Assembly (NCBI RefSeq): GCF_011397635.1
Contig: NC_064754.1
Location: forward strand, 28,748,543-28,812,542
Direction: 5' to 3'
DNA from: Epinephelus fuscoguttatus
Lineage: Eukaryota; Chordata; Actinopteri; Perciformes; Serranidae
DNA: 64,000 nucleotides
A program made the position numbers and the translations under genes. Under the pieces are notes generated by a model. That model did not search any database, was not told the origin of the DNA, and was given only the letters and a program-made list of their open reading frames with translations. Every line of letters starts with the position of its first letter. Within the stretch, counting starts at the first letter, position 1. Positions 1 to 12,400 of this stretch are shown piece by piece.

Positions 1-300
1 CAGATCACACATACTAGATTTTGTCCAAAAAATTACTTTCATACCTGAAAATGTGTATTTTGGCTGTAAAATCTGCACACTTATTTACACAGCTATGAAA
101 TTTCACATGCAAGGTCAGGTAGGAAGAGGTCACACAATAAATGCATAACATGAGTCCCAGGACAGGTCTTCTTGGTGAAAGTGGTGCAGTTACAACCATC
201 CCCGGTCTCCCCTAGCTGAGTCTAAGTGGCCTGTAAAGCTGCATAAAATGGAAATACTCAAGGACAGCTTCATCTGTAACGAGCCTGTATTTACACGTAC

Positions 301-361
301 TGTCCGGTAGGTGGCGGTATGCGCCTTCCAGCTCTGACCTGCCATCACGGATGGTAACCAC
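301..361 (-). CDS. Possible first coding exon of a minus-strand gene leaving the window
   Basis: Read on the minus strand, a long pyrimidine tract followed by TTGCAG precedes position 361. An ATG at 345 opens fifteen codons (MAGQSWKAHTATYRT) and ends at a gtacgt donor, so the exon is phase 0. The rest of the gene would lie left of the window, so no product can be named. The exon overlaps a CTCF-like motif at 304-317. The region to its right (380-1000) is rich in CG and GCTAAC words, as at other gene starts in this window, which suggests a divergent promoter shared with ZNF gene 1. The short length keeps confidence low. Confidence 0.33.
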
Positions 362-379
362 TGCAAGGAAGAAAAAAAC

Positions 380-1000
380 ACAGTTAGCTAGCCGAGACAG
401 CAGGGCTAGTTCATGACGGGCTGCTGTCATCCACAATAACGCGTCAACTTAGCTTTATTTACTCTTCACCCTGCTTTTCATATGACAACCTTCACACCCG
501 GCGACCACAGCACAATATGTTTGAGGTAACGTTAACAGCTGAGCAGCTGCCAGGGCCATTATTGTACCGCTAGCGTTAACTGTCGTCTGCTGGGGTTTTG
601 TATGCAGCTAAACTGTTACAGTTAACTAGCTGAGTGGCTGCGGCTCCTTAACCTGGTGTGCAGATTAGTAACAAGTGTCGGTAGGTCGACTGGGGTGACA
701 GTGGTTGAATATTAACCCCCCTTTTCTCCTGCACTCAACCACAGCTCTAATGTTGTCAGAATAGCTTGATAGCTAGCTAGATAGCTTGTGACGTTTGTTA
801 TTAAAGTAGTGAGCGTTGCATTCAGTAGCATATAAAAATTATCCGGGGAAATGATTTATTCACTGTTACCGACCCTCGGGGTGTCTTGTCTTGTGTTTTT
901 GGTGCCAAAAAAATACGAGAGAGCACACGATGCCGAGAATAATGCTAGCTAAGGTTAGAAAACAGAAGTTTATTTAAGCCTGCAGCCTACTGTAACGTTA
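380..1000. promoter_or_regulatory. Probable promoter/5' region, possibly bidirectional
   Basis: The stretch has many CG dinucleotides compared with its surroundings and repeated words such as GTTAGCTAGC, AACGTTAAC and GCTAGCTAAG. The same vocabulary recurs next to the other inferred gene starts (30.5, 44.1-44.7, 49.4-49.9 and 61.0-61.4 kb). A candidate short first exon for ZNF gene 1 lies at 930-953 (ATG, eight codons, then a gttaga donor in phase 0), but this is only a suggestion. Confidence 0.4.
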
Positions 1001-3437
1001 TTGCTTTCATACACCTAAAGATGGGTGTCACCATTGTCACCATATCTCACTCACCTCTGCCACTCATCAAAGGGATGCACCAAAATGTACTTTTTTGGCA
1101 TTATGCATAATTATATTACATTTGTTAAATTAAAGCAAAGCAAATGTTGACTTTCTGCCCGATGGGTGCATAGATAGATAGATAGATAGATAGATGACAC
1201 TCTTAGTAGGTAAGAAAATGACAGTCTAAGAAATGTAAACCTTGAATAATGCACATGAATGATAAAAAGAATGACAATATAAGATGATCTTGACCTCTAA
1301 CTCTAATATGTATTAAATATACTCTGTGCAAAGATAGTGCCACTGTAATAAACTCTCTAAAGTCTATATTCGTGCAAGTAGGTAATGTAGTGTGCAGGAT
1401 TGAGTTTGCATAAATGTAAATAGAAACAGCTGTTTATGGATTATACTGTACATCTACATACATTACTCAGGTGGAGATGTTACACTGGTGTGTAGTAATA
1501 CAGGGATATAAGGTGACTGCATTAGTAAATGGTGCGATATACAACATTAATATTAACAAGGAAAGCTAATAATGACTTATTTTCAAAGTTTGTGATTGTG
1601 AGTTCTGGAAGAAGTAGTTCTCAAATAGGGATGCAACCAGCTACCCATTATTGATTAATCTCCTAATTTCTTGTTTGATTGATTAATTTCTTAATCTATA
1701 AAAATGTAGGAAAAAAGTGTTAAAAATTAAGGTTTTGTTTACTAATATAACAAAATATCAAGCACATTGCACTCATTGCAAGGAAAGTTGGTTTTAATGA
1801 GATATGTTAATTTCATGACGCATCTGTTCAAGCATTTTATTGAGGGTGGTGTCAGTTTGCACAGATCATAGGTAAATATATACAAATAAAGAAATTATTG
1901 GTAAATATACAAATGCAATATAGAGATAATTAGTTCATTTACAAAACTGATAGAGACACTGTTCTCTTTCAGAATATATAAAAATAAAAATCAACACCCA
2001 AATCAAAATTGAAGGATCCTACTTTAAATTGGCAATAAGAATCTGCAAATGACATTTCACATATTGAATAAAAGGTTGCCAGATGGTGTCAAATAAATTC
2101 ACCTGCTCATTTCTAATATATCTGATCCCCTCCACCCCTGGAGTAATGACATCATCAAGCCACATATTCACAATAGAGATATTTTTTACCCTTCCGCTGC
2201 ATTTCTTAGCTGACATAAGGAAATAGTTGATAAGTCATCTTTGAGCTGATGTGAGGTTGTTAAATGTCCCTGTGGTTTAGGCTCAATTCTTGGTTCAAGA
2301 ATGTCTGAAGTTGTGTGGAAAATGTTGCACCAGTACCTCTGAATCTTAGGACACATTATGTAACAGTGTATTAGAGTGGCTTTGTTAGACTGACACTTGT
2401 TGCACAGAGAAGAAACAGAGGGGAACCATTTATTTATTTTAGATTTGGAAATATGCAACCTATGTACTGTTTTAAATGCACTTGTCTGACATTAATAGAA
2501 CATTCATTAATCTGTTTTAAATTGTGATTTCATTGTTCCTCTACACTCTGGATATTTATATCTTTTTCCCATTTCTCTCTTATACGAGAAGTGTTCACTT
2601 TTTCATCCTGCAGAGCTGTTTAAAGGATAGATACCGAGTGGGGTGTATATGGTGGGAGCTTGACGACAGGTCTAAGTGTGGGAGCTGTAGCAGTTGTAGT
2701 CTCATTAGATGGGATGAACTTGTGTGCATAGTCTCTTATCTGGAGGTATCGGAAGAAGTTAAATCTAGGTAATTAAAATTTGTCTGCCAGTTTGTGGAGC
2801 ATTGAGAAGGTTGTGTGATATTACAAGATAAAGAGATTTGTTGTTATTACAAGTAAGGTTTATTGTAAAACTTGAATAATTTGGTATCTATCAGTACCTA
2901 GAAAAGTATCGCAATATGAAAAAATACTGAAAAACAATCATGTTAAAAACAGAAAAAAAAATCTTTTTCTTTGTTTCTCTTTAAAGTTAATGTCTCACAA
3001 AGGTCTATGACTGAAAATTGCTTTTAAAATCAACGCAGTGGTGACAGTTAGCAGAACTTCACTACCTTCTTTTGCATTATTTCAGTCCCTTACGCACCTG
3101 TCTACCAGGTTTGCATTAGACATTATTAAATTAGAGATTTAATGTGAGACTGCAGGACTGGCAATGCAGGTTACATTCTTGGAAAGAGCCATGAACGTAC
3201 CCATTACAACCTGTCTAACCTGACATTTTATCAAGCTTAAGTCAACATATTAGGCTATAAATGGCAGCCTCCTCCTGATCATTATTCTTTCTTTGCATAT
3301 ACAGAATTTTTCCTTAAATTGTGGCTGCCATAAACTCATGGTGGCCACACATCTTCAAGGTCTCTGAGGTTTGTTACTGTATGCCTTGCAGGCTTTGAGA
3401 ACCGAGCATAAATGTCTTTGCCTTTATTTCTTAATAG
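1001..3437. other. Non-coding stretch upstream of ZNF gene 1
   Basis: No convincing exon was found. It holds a short TAGA microsatellite (1170-1195), hAT-like end motifs (AGGGATGCACC near 1072 and a similar word near 1627), and a decayed LINE fragment (2010-2460, listed separately). The remainder is AT-rich, as expected of a first intron or intergenic DNA. Confidence 0.5.
2010..2460 (-). mobile_element. Decayed LINE fragment (L1/Tx1-like ORF2 C-terminus)
   Basis: Two overlapping minus-strand frames translate to peptides typical of the C-terminal part of L1/Tx1-type LINE ORF2. One carries a CNKCQSNKATLIHC zinc-knuckle-like segment followed by a YW pair, the other NMWLDDVI and LFDTIWQPF. The reading frame is interrupted and neither 5' end nor tail is preserved. 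The family assignment is from peptide style only. Confidence 0.55.
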
Positions 3438-6400
3438 GATCCTGAACTCCAAGATCCGTTGTCACTGAGTCTAAATGAAAACTATGATGACCAGAATTCG
3501 CCAAGTCATGATTCGAAAAAAGCACCTGCCAGCCCTGACTATAACTGTGAGACACCAGAGATTCGAGTAATCATCAAAGAGGAAGAGGAAGGCTGGACTG
3601 TGAGTGAAAATTGTGAGTGGAAAATCTTATGTCTTAGCATCACCTTACTAGATGACACACATAAAAATTACTTGATTGTGATTTTTCAAATTTTTGTTTT
3701 GCCTTTTAATGTTAAACACAGATGAGAGCTTCAGCTTAGAAGGAGAAAAAGAGGATATTTCAGTGCACAACCTCAAAGCATGTGGGAAGGAGAGCTCCAT
3801 ATCATTCGGAGTAAAGAGACAGCAGGGAGTGTATTCGGTGGAGAAATGCTCCGAGGAGCCTGGTGGCCCCGCTCTCTATGGGCAGAGCTCCTCTGCCAGA
3901 GAGGAGCGGCAGAGACACATGCTCATGGACTCTGATGAGAAACCTAAGATTTCCTGTCTACGAGGAAAAGTGCCAGGAAATGTGACTGTGCATCAGTGCA
4001 ATAACACGGGAGAGAAACCCTTCTCCTGCCCATTACGCGAGTCGAGCCCCACTCACAAAAGGAACATGAAATCCCAACAGAGAACACTTGCAGGGGATGA
4101 GAGTTACACTCCAGACCAGAGCCCTGACATCAAAGAAAGCACATCAACAGAAGCAGAAGAGACCAAAAGATTAGCACCTTGCCAAACAGTACGTAATTTT
4201 TTTTTTTAAATAGAAATTCATTATATAACATCATGCAAATATTAGTGAAAAGACAAGAAAAAAATCTCTCTAGTAGATATGTAGTAGTGGTTTCATAAGG
4301 TCAGCATCAGCCCAAGGACTAAATAATGTAATATTTTTAAGTTTCTTGCTTATTTTATTCATTCATTTCCTACTGTAGTTGCATTTAGATAATAACTAAA
4401 CTATTGGCCTCATACAGTAATCACTCATTTGATCAGATTCTGTCTTTAAGATACAGCTAATAACTTTTCTAAAAAATAATTATGCATTGTCAACACAGTA
4501 TTTCCGCGGCTGTTTGAAAACCACCAATCAGAGCCAAGAAGTCTCTAACACAGCTGTCAATCATGTCGATTACTGCTTGTGAACTGCGGACAAACTGTCA
4601 ATCTAGGCAGCACTGATCAAATATAAATCCAGATACTGTTACTGCATTGCCTATTTCATGCTTAAAATGTTTTCAGAAACACCCTTTAGTGTACTGTTTA
4701 GCTGTAATATGAGAAAGTTTGCTCCGGCCAGTAGGCAGTGCTGGATTTTCGCAAGACTGTTTTAAACAGATAATGATTTCAGGATAATGAATGAATAAAA
4801 AAAGATGGAGGTTTTGAACATGGTGGCTGGGTCACAAGTTTCACATTTTACAGCTAAACAGTACACTTCAATATGTTGCAGCGGGTTTTTGCAAGTGCCA
4901 TGAAAGCACTAAGAGGAGGCAGGGGAACATGATTTTTTTTCCATAGATTATCTGTTTTATGTATTACTGTGTGGGTATAGTAACAGTTTCGGCCAATATG
5001 ACAAAAGGTTATTTTTATAAAAGTTACCAAATACAGCTTTAAGTGGCATGTTTACAGGCTGGTAAGACCATTGTGATGACGTGAGCTCAACAATCTGTTT
5101 CGCTCACTGTATCAGTCTGGACTCGATGACTTGACAGAGAAACTCCGTTCAGCCAATCAGTGTAGCAAAACACCAGGGAACATCTTTTTTCACCAACTGA
5201 GCCAGTTGATAAATCATTTGCCAAATCCAGTCAGAAGAACAGCGAAAAAGTTTTTCCTCTGAGAAACTCTGCGATTTCATACTCTTGTTCTTGTTTAATT
5301 GTTGTTATCGACTCTATTTCGGCAACAACTTTGCTTATTGCCATGTTTACTCTACTAACATTAAAGTTAGCACTTGTTGCTTTGTTAGCTGCCATAACTG
5401 TTCTGCAAGCTGCGGCCTGCATTTTACGTTATCAGCTACAATGCAGCCCCTGATTGGTTTGCTGATATTGTCAACTACAGTGCAGATCCCTGATTGGCCC
5501 CAATTGGATTTTAATTTCTGGAAAGTGCTTGTGGTGGTCCCGAGTCAAGACTGATACAGAGAGCAAACCAGAATGTTGAACTCAAGTCATCGGGATGGTC
5601 TTACCTGGCTAGCACGTACGAGTGATTGTAAGAGAATTTGTGGCATTCACCAATTTTCTCGTGCTTAGAATTTAGTCTTGGGTACAAACAAAATTCTCCA
5701 AACCTGTTGTGAATTCTACAGCAAGTTCTTGCTCGGAAAATTCTTTTGCTCTAACAGCTGCTTCAGGGTCTTTATGCAGGCCTTTGTTTATTATCATCCT
5801 CTGTTGCACCAACAGTGTAACATCACCCGTAGTTGCCTCTCAAATTGGTCACAGACCGCTTTTCTTAGAATGTTTTTAGTGTCTAACTTCATATTTTCTG
5901 TTTCTTCTTTATGTCTCATGACATGTTTTTGCAGCTGTAATGTTATAAATATTCTAAACAACACAGTGGTCCTTAAAACCACTACTGAAATTGCAAAATG
6001 TGCAATGTTTTCATCAAGTTTCAGATGGACCTGAAGCTCCATCTGAAACTTGTCCACAAACTGAGCAGGACAGGTCTCCTTTTATGAATGATTTAGATGT
6101 GGTTCCCAGCTGGTGGGCAGAGGTCCAGAAGTGGGTTGCAGTTCAATTCTGAATGGACCACAAGTGACTTTGAATTTCCAGCACAGAGATTTATTTTGAG
6201 GTGCTGTTTCCTGCTGTTAAGTGGGGAGTGACGGACAAGCGCAAGTATGACATTGAATGTATTAAACTGTGTGGACCTTGAACTAATGACTAAGGAGAAA
6301 TCTTGACCCTGTGGCTGGACCAGTTGGGAACCACTGATGTAGATGATGCTAATGATCGCATCTCACAAATGTGGACCTCCTCTACGAACAACTTAAATTT

Positions 6401-9400
6401 GTCCAGTTAAGAGAGTTTGATGAGTCTGACTTGTACAGTGAAAGAAGTAGTTTAGGTTAAGAGTTCAAAAATGTTCTTGCATGATGAGGCCGAATGACTC
6501 TTTTTAAAAGTAATAAAACTGCTTGTTTTTAGTTTAAGTATCAAACAGAGCAGTAGTAGAGATGTTTTATCACCATGCATTCCACCCAAATGAGAGAAGT
6601 CTCTAAATGTGGTGTCACTGCTTCCCTGCATAAAATTAACAACTTTTCACACTGTGTTCTATATTTAGGATTCTCTTGAACGTAAGCCCCTGATTTCACG
6701 TGGACTCAAGATGGCATCTGCAAACTTAGAGGACCAAACGCTCCATTTGACTGTCAGACTGCGGGCAGGGGAGGAGGAGGAGGAGGAAGAAGAAGAAGAA
6801 GAAGAAGAAGAGGAACAAGATGAAGAAATTGGTGGTTTAATCAACTCTGATGGAGAAGTGGTTGAATGGAATGTCAGTAAGTGATTCGGAACAGCACATT
6901 TATAGCACAGCCATGAGTTTTTGCTTCGACTTTCCCCTGTGAGTTTTAGAGTTTATTTGGTAAAGCATATTTTAAACAGCAGCTAAAAATAAAGACATTT
7001 TCTAGCAACTGGCAGCCAAGTATTTCCAAAATGAGACTTTTTTTAAATTCATGAAAACAAGCCTTTGTTCCTTTGTTTTCTGTTTTCATTTTGTTACCAT
7101 TCACAGTTCAACGGTTGCTCATAATTCAGAACATTAGCATTGACTTTATTTTCTATGTAGAATTCAGCCGTTTTTGAAAGGCCTGACTGCATAATCTAAC
7201 ATTTTAAAATAATGTTGAAGATGTTGAGTATCAGTTGGCATGTCAGGTATCTCTTGAACCTGAGCCAGCTATTTTGATTTTTACAGGAGACAGTCCTGAC
7301 CGAGGCTCTGATTGCACAGAAAGTCCTCAGCCTAGCAAGGTAACTGGTTTCAAGATGATATCATTTATCAGTTTTGCGATACAAAGGTATAATTAGGGCT
7401 TTCCCCTTTAAGTCTTGAAACCTTGGATTGCTTATATAGCATGTAATTACATTGCAGTACAATTCAACAGCAGCACATTTACAGCCTCCTGCTCCAGTAA
7501 GATTTGAATCAATATGCGCCCTGCACAACCTGAAGAAATGGAATTTGGCAAGGCAGCCTTTCCAGTTTGGCAAAGCGGAAAGCTCGAAATGTCTTGAAAA
7601 CAATGAGTTATCCTGGAAAAGCTTTAAATGTACAAGATAATTATGACACACTTGTTAAATGAATTGTCACAGGTGTCCCTACAGCTCCCCTAATTGTATT
7701 TTAATGCACAGGGTGCCTGCTAAAATTAGTGCTTTGTTTAGAGATGAAGGAGAGTTCATATCGTAACACTTAATAGCTGTCTATGTTCTGAGAAGCTGAC
7801 TTTACTATCCCAACTTATTTTAATAAGAATGTAAATTCTGCCTCATGTTATAGTCACCTTTAAAGTTCAACATCAAAATACAACAGGGAGCCAAAACTTG
7901 GTTACAGTAGGAACAAGTCTTCACTGTCACTGCAGGGTAGATAAATAGGCAGGATTGCTTTGCAGCATGGTGCCACCCTGTGTTGCCTCCCACCCCACAC
8001 AGATAAGAAAAACAACCCCACAGAATAGTTTAATTAAACCCTATAGCTACTACTTTAAAAACATTATCTTTGCTCTGTTTGCAGCCTTAAAAAGGACCTG
8101 TGGTATCTTTCATTCGGGACCCTATATTTTTTGAGTCTAAGTAAAGAATGGGGTTCAGTTTTTAAAATTGGTCCAGTATTGAGCGAGGGCTACAGCCGTG
8201 AGCCACTGTCAGCGTTCATCCACAAAGAGTGCTTGTTTTTGCCACTGCCAAACTCATATTTTTATTGTGTCTGACAACCCTTAATTCACCCAGATAGATG
8301 TGAAACTACAGCATACTATAAGAAACTACACTATATCCAGAACTCAGCTGCTCATCTTCTCACACACTCCCGCACCTGTGACCACATCACTCCCGTCCTT
8401 CATGATCTCCACTGGCTCCCCATCCCCCAGTGTATTCATTTAAAACTCCTCATCATCACTTACAAAGCTCTCCACAACCTGCCCCCCGCCCCCACCTGTC
8501 TGAGCTCCTCCACCGGCACACTCCCTCCGGCACTCTTAGGTCTGCTGATGCCAACCTCCTTCTAGTGGATGTTCATTGATGGTGCGAATATGACCTGAGT
8601 AGTCACTTTGCAGCCTTTTTCTCCAGTTCTGGCTGCAGCCCTCTCGGTCAATACTGGACCAAGTTCAAAAATTGTTCCTATTAGTCACGTAGACACAGAA
8701 ACATCGAAAAACAGGGTCCAGGTTGAAAAACACCAAAGTTATCCAATAAGTACTGTCACCTTTGGGTGTTATGTTTCTGATGGTGTTTAATGATTGTGAA
8801 CACAGGGTGTCGTCCTGTCAGAGTCTCAGCTGCAAGGCCCAAACCAGAGAGACAGCAGTAGTCCAACGCTCATCATGGAAGTTGTGTCTGTTGGGGAAGA
8901 TGAAGAAAGGGAAGAAGGCGAGGAAAAGGAGAGAGCAGTAAAGACGGCAGCTGTCCCGCCCGTACACCGTGGTAAACACAACTCAAACAAAAGCTGAAAA
9001 GTGAAAGTTGAAAGTAATAGTTAGGACTCAGTTAACATTTTCCCCACAATGTTACCAGGAAAGAGACACAGGAGAAAGAAGAAGGCTCCAGAAATAACAG
9101 TGGTGTCAGTGGACGTCTCGGAATCAGAGAAAGAAGTTCCTGCAACTCCTGGTGAGAAGATTTTCATTATAATGTGGAGGATGGGACTCAAAATAAGAGT
9201 TGGATGGATTGTTTTTAATTGTGTCTTTCCATGTGGTAATAATTTCTGCTGGTTTTCGTTGTTATAAAGTAAAAAGACGGGGCAGAAGAAAGGCTTCAGA
9301 GGTGCCGCTGTTGTCTGATGTAGACCTAGATGAAGAGCCAGGAAGTGAGTGTGCTTGATTTTATACCGGTGAATGTGTGTTTATGCTCCTGAAATGATGC

Positions 9401-12400
9401 CTGTGGTTGTTTTCTTATGATAAGTCTTTTTATCTTATAGTATCGAGGCGCACTCGAAGAAAGAGAAATGTCCCTATCATTGTGGAACCAGAAGAAGTAA
9501 ACTCCAAAACTGTCCGCCGTGCTGCTGGTAAGACAAGAAGTACAGCTGGGTATCGAGCAGCTGTTCATTGATTGTCGTTAATTGCATTTTTTTTGTGGGG
9601 GTTTCTTCATCAGTGGATCAGCTTTAAATATATGTCTTCTATATATGTCTTCTGAGTCCGAGCTCTGATCTGACTTATTGGAGGCAAAATGCACATGCAA
9701 ACTTATGTTTCAGGGGGATGATGAGCAGAATTAAGAAAGACATTTCCCAACAAATCAGTGGTACTTAAAAGTATATCATGCAGGATTATCGGTTACTGGT
9801 TGTAAACATACTCGCCGGTGAAACTTAAATCCAACCCAACATTTACTCACCCTCGCCCCCTATTTTTTCAGCACTGTGTCATAGATGCCTGCTGCTTACA
9901 GTCTGGCACCTGGGGCCTCATTTATAAAACTAAATGTTTGCGTACATATAAATGAGGAAATGTATATGCTAATATCGAGTTTATATATATATATATATAT
10001 ATATACAGTACAGGCCAAAAGTTTGGACACACCTTCTCATTCAATGCGTTTTCTTTATTTTCATGACTATTTACATTGTAGATTCTCACTGAAGGCATCA
10101 AAACTATGAATGAACACATGTGGAGTTATGTACTTAACAAAAAAAGGTGAAATAACTGAAAACATGTTTTATATTCTAGTTTCTTCAAAATAGCCACCCT
10201 TTGCTCTGATTACTGCTTTGCACACTCTTGGCATTCTCTCCATGAGCTTCAAGAGGTAGTCACCTGAAATGGTTTTCCAACAGTCTTGAAGGAGTTCCCA
10301 GAGGTGTTTAGCACTTGTTGGCCCCTTTGCCTTCACTCTGCGGTCCAGCTCACCCCAAACCATCTCCATTGGGTTCAGGTCCGGTGACTGTGGAGGCCAG
10401 GTCATCTGCCGCAGCACTCCATCACTCTCCTTCTTGGTCAAATAGCCCTTACACAGCCTGGAGGTGTGTTTGGGGTCATTGTCCTGTTGAAAAATAAATG
10501 ATCGTCCAACTAAACGCAAACCGGATGGGATGGCATGTCGCTGCAGGATGCTGTGGTAGCCATGCTGGTTCAGTGTGCCTTCAATTTTGAATAAATCCCC
10601 AACAGTGTCACCAGCAAAACACCCCACACCATCACACCTCCTCCTCCATGCTTCACAGTGGGAACCAGGCATGTGGAATCCATCCGTTCACCTTTTCTGC
10701 GTCTCACAAAGACACGGCGGTTGGAACCAAAGATCTCAAATTTGGACTCATCAGACCAAAGCACAGGTTTCCACTGGTCTAATGTCCATTCCTTGTGTTT
10801 CTTGGCCCAAACAAATCTCTTCTGCTTGTTGCCTCTCCTTAGCAGTGGTTTCCTAGCAGCTATTTGACCATGAAGGCCTGATTCGCGCAGTCTCCTCTTA
10901 ACAGTTGTTCTAGAGATGGGTCTGCTAGAACTCTGTGTGGCATTCATCTGGTCTCTGATCTGAGCTGCTGTTAACTTGTGATTTCTGAGGCTGGTGACTG
11001 GATGAACTTATCCTCAGAAGCAGAGGTGACTCTTGGTCTTCCTTTCCTGGGTCGGTCCTCATGTGTGCCAGTTTCGTTGTAGCGCTTGATGGTTTTTGCG
11101 ACTCCACTTGGGGACACATTTAAAGTTTTTGCAATTTTCCGGACTGACTGACCTTCATTTCTTAAAGTAATGATGGCCACTCGTTTTTCTTTAGTTGGCT
11201 GATTGGTTCTTGCCATAATATGAATTTTAACAGTTGTCCAATAGGGCTGTCGGCTGTGTATTAACCTGACTTCTGCACAACACAACTGATGGTCCCAACC
11301 CCATTGATAAAGCAAGAAATTCCACTAATTAACCCTGATAAGCCACACCTGTGAAGTGGAAACCATTTCAGGTGACTACCTCTTGAAGCTCATGGAGAGA
11401 ATGCCAAGAGTGTGCAAAGCAGTAATCAGAGCAAAGGGTGGCTATTTTGAAGAAACTAGAATATAAAACATGTTTTCAGTTATTTCACCTTTTTCTGTTA
11501 AGTACATAACTCCACATGTGTTCATTCATAGTTTTGATGCCTTCAGTGAGAATCTACAATGTAAATAGTCATGAAAATAAAGAAAACGCATTGAATGAGA
11601 AGGTGTGTCCAAACTTTTGGCCTGTACTGTATATGTATATATAAATATTAAAATATTAATATTAAACAGAGAAATACAACCGTACACTCTTTGGATTCAA
11701 GTCTCTCTCACTGCACTACGCCAGGCTTATTAGTCCTTCAGTTAGTTGGTTAGTAAGTCCATTGTTCAACAATCACCAACTCTGGCTTGGTTGAAATAAA
11801 CCATAATTCACCGAGTTAGATGTGAAATAAGCTGTTTTCCCTGTGGTCTCTCTCGCACCAGCCTTTCCAGTGTGAGGTGTAATAAAAAGATGAGCGTCTG
11901 TATTTTTGACGGTTTTGAAAATTACACCATCGGGATTTTAAATGCCTTGGTATGCCGTAATACTGTGATACTACCCAAGCCTACTGAGGGCTGTGGGGGC
12001 ACATGACCATAAACGTCTCCAACACAGAAAATAAAAATAATCCAAGCAGACAGTCTTTGCAGAAAAATACAGCTTCAAAACCTTCTAGCAGGTTGCAAAT
12101 GATGATTTAGAGGGAATTACATCTGTATGAGTCTATATATTGTTTTTTTTGTTTTAGAAAAATCCTGTAAAATACACCATTAAAAATTCTGAATCCCAAT
12201 TTTGAACCTGTTCTCGATACCCAGCCCTTATTTATATAATATCACTTTTATGTTTTAGACTAAAGCAAGATATTGATTTTTTCTTTTATCAGCAAAGCGA
12301 CCTTACAGAAGAAGGAAAGATACCAAACAATCTGCTGAAGGAGGAGGAGACAACACAGGTGTTTCTGCTGGTAAGAGCAAATAAAATGGTCCACAGGAGC

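Larger units (their letters stand above)
4189..6668. other. Intron of ZNF gene 1 with repeat material
   Basis: No further exon is supported. About 4480-5040 looks like a dispersed non-coding repeat (many AT-rich and ATCAGAGCC-type words). A terminal-inverted-repeat element occupies about 5056-5610 and a perfect 14 bp hairpin lies at 6016-6051. An open minus-strand frame at 5794-6057 has no recognisable domain. Confidence 0.5.

Noticed and set aside
5794-6057. 87-codon minus-strand open frame
   Set aside because: No recognisable domain, no splice or promoter context, lies among intronic repeats and partly over the hairpin.
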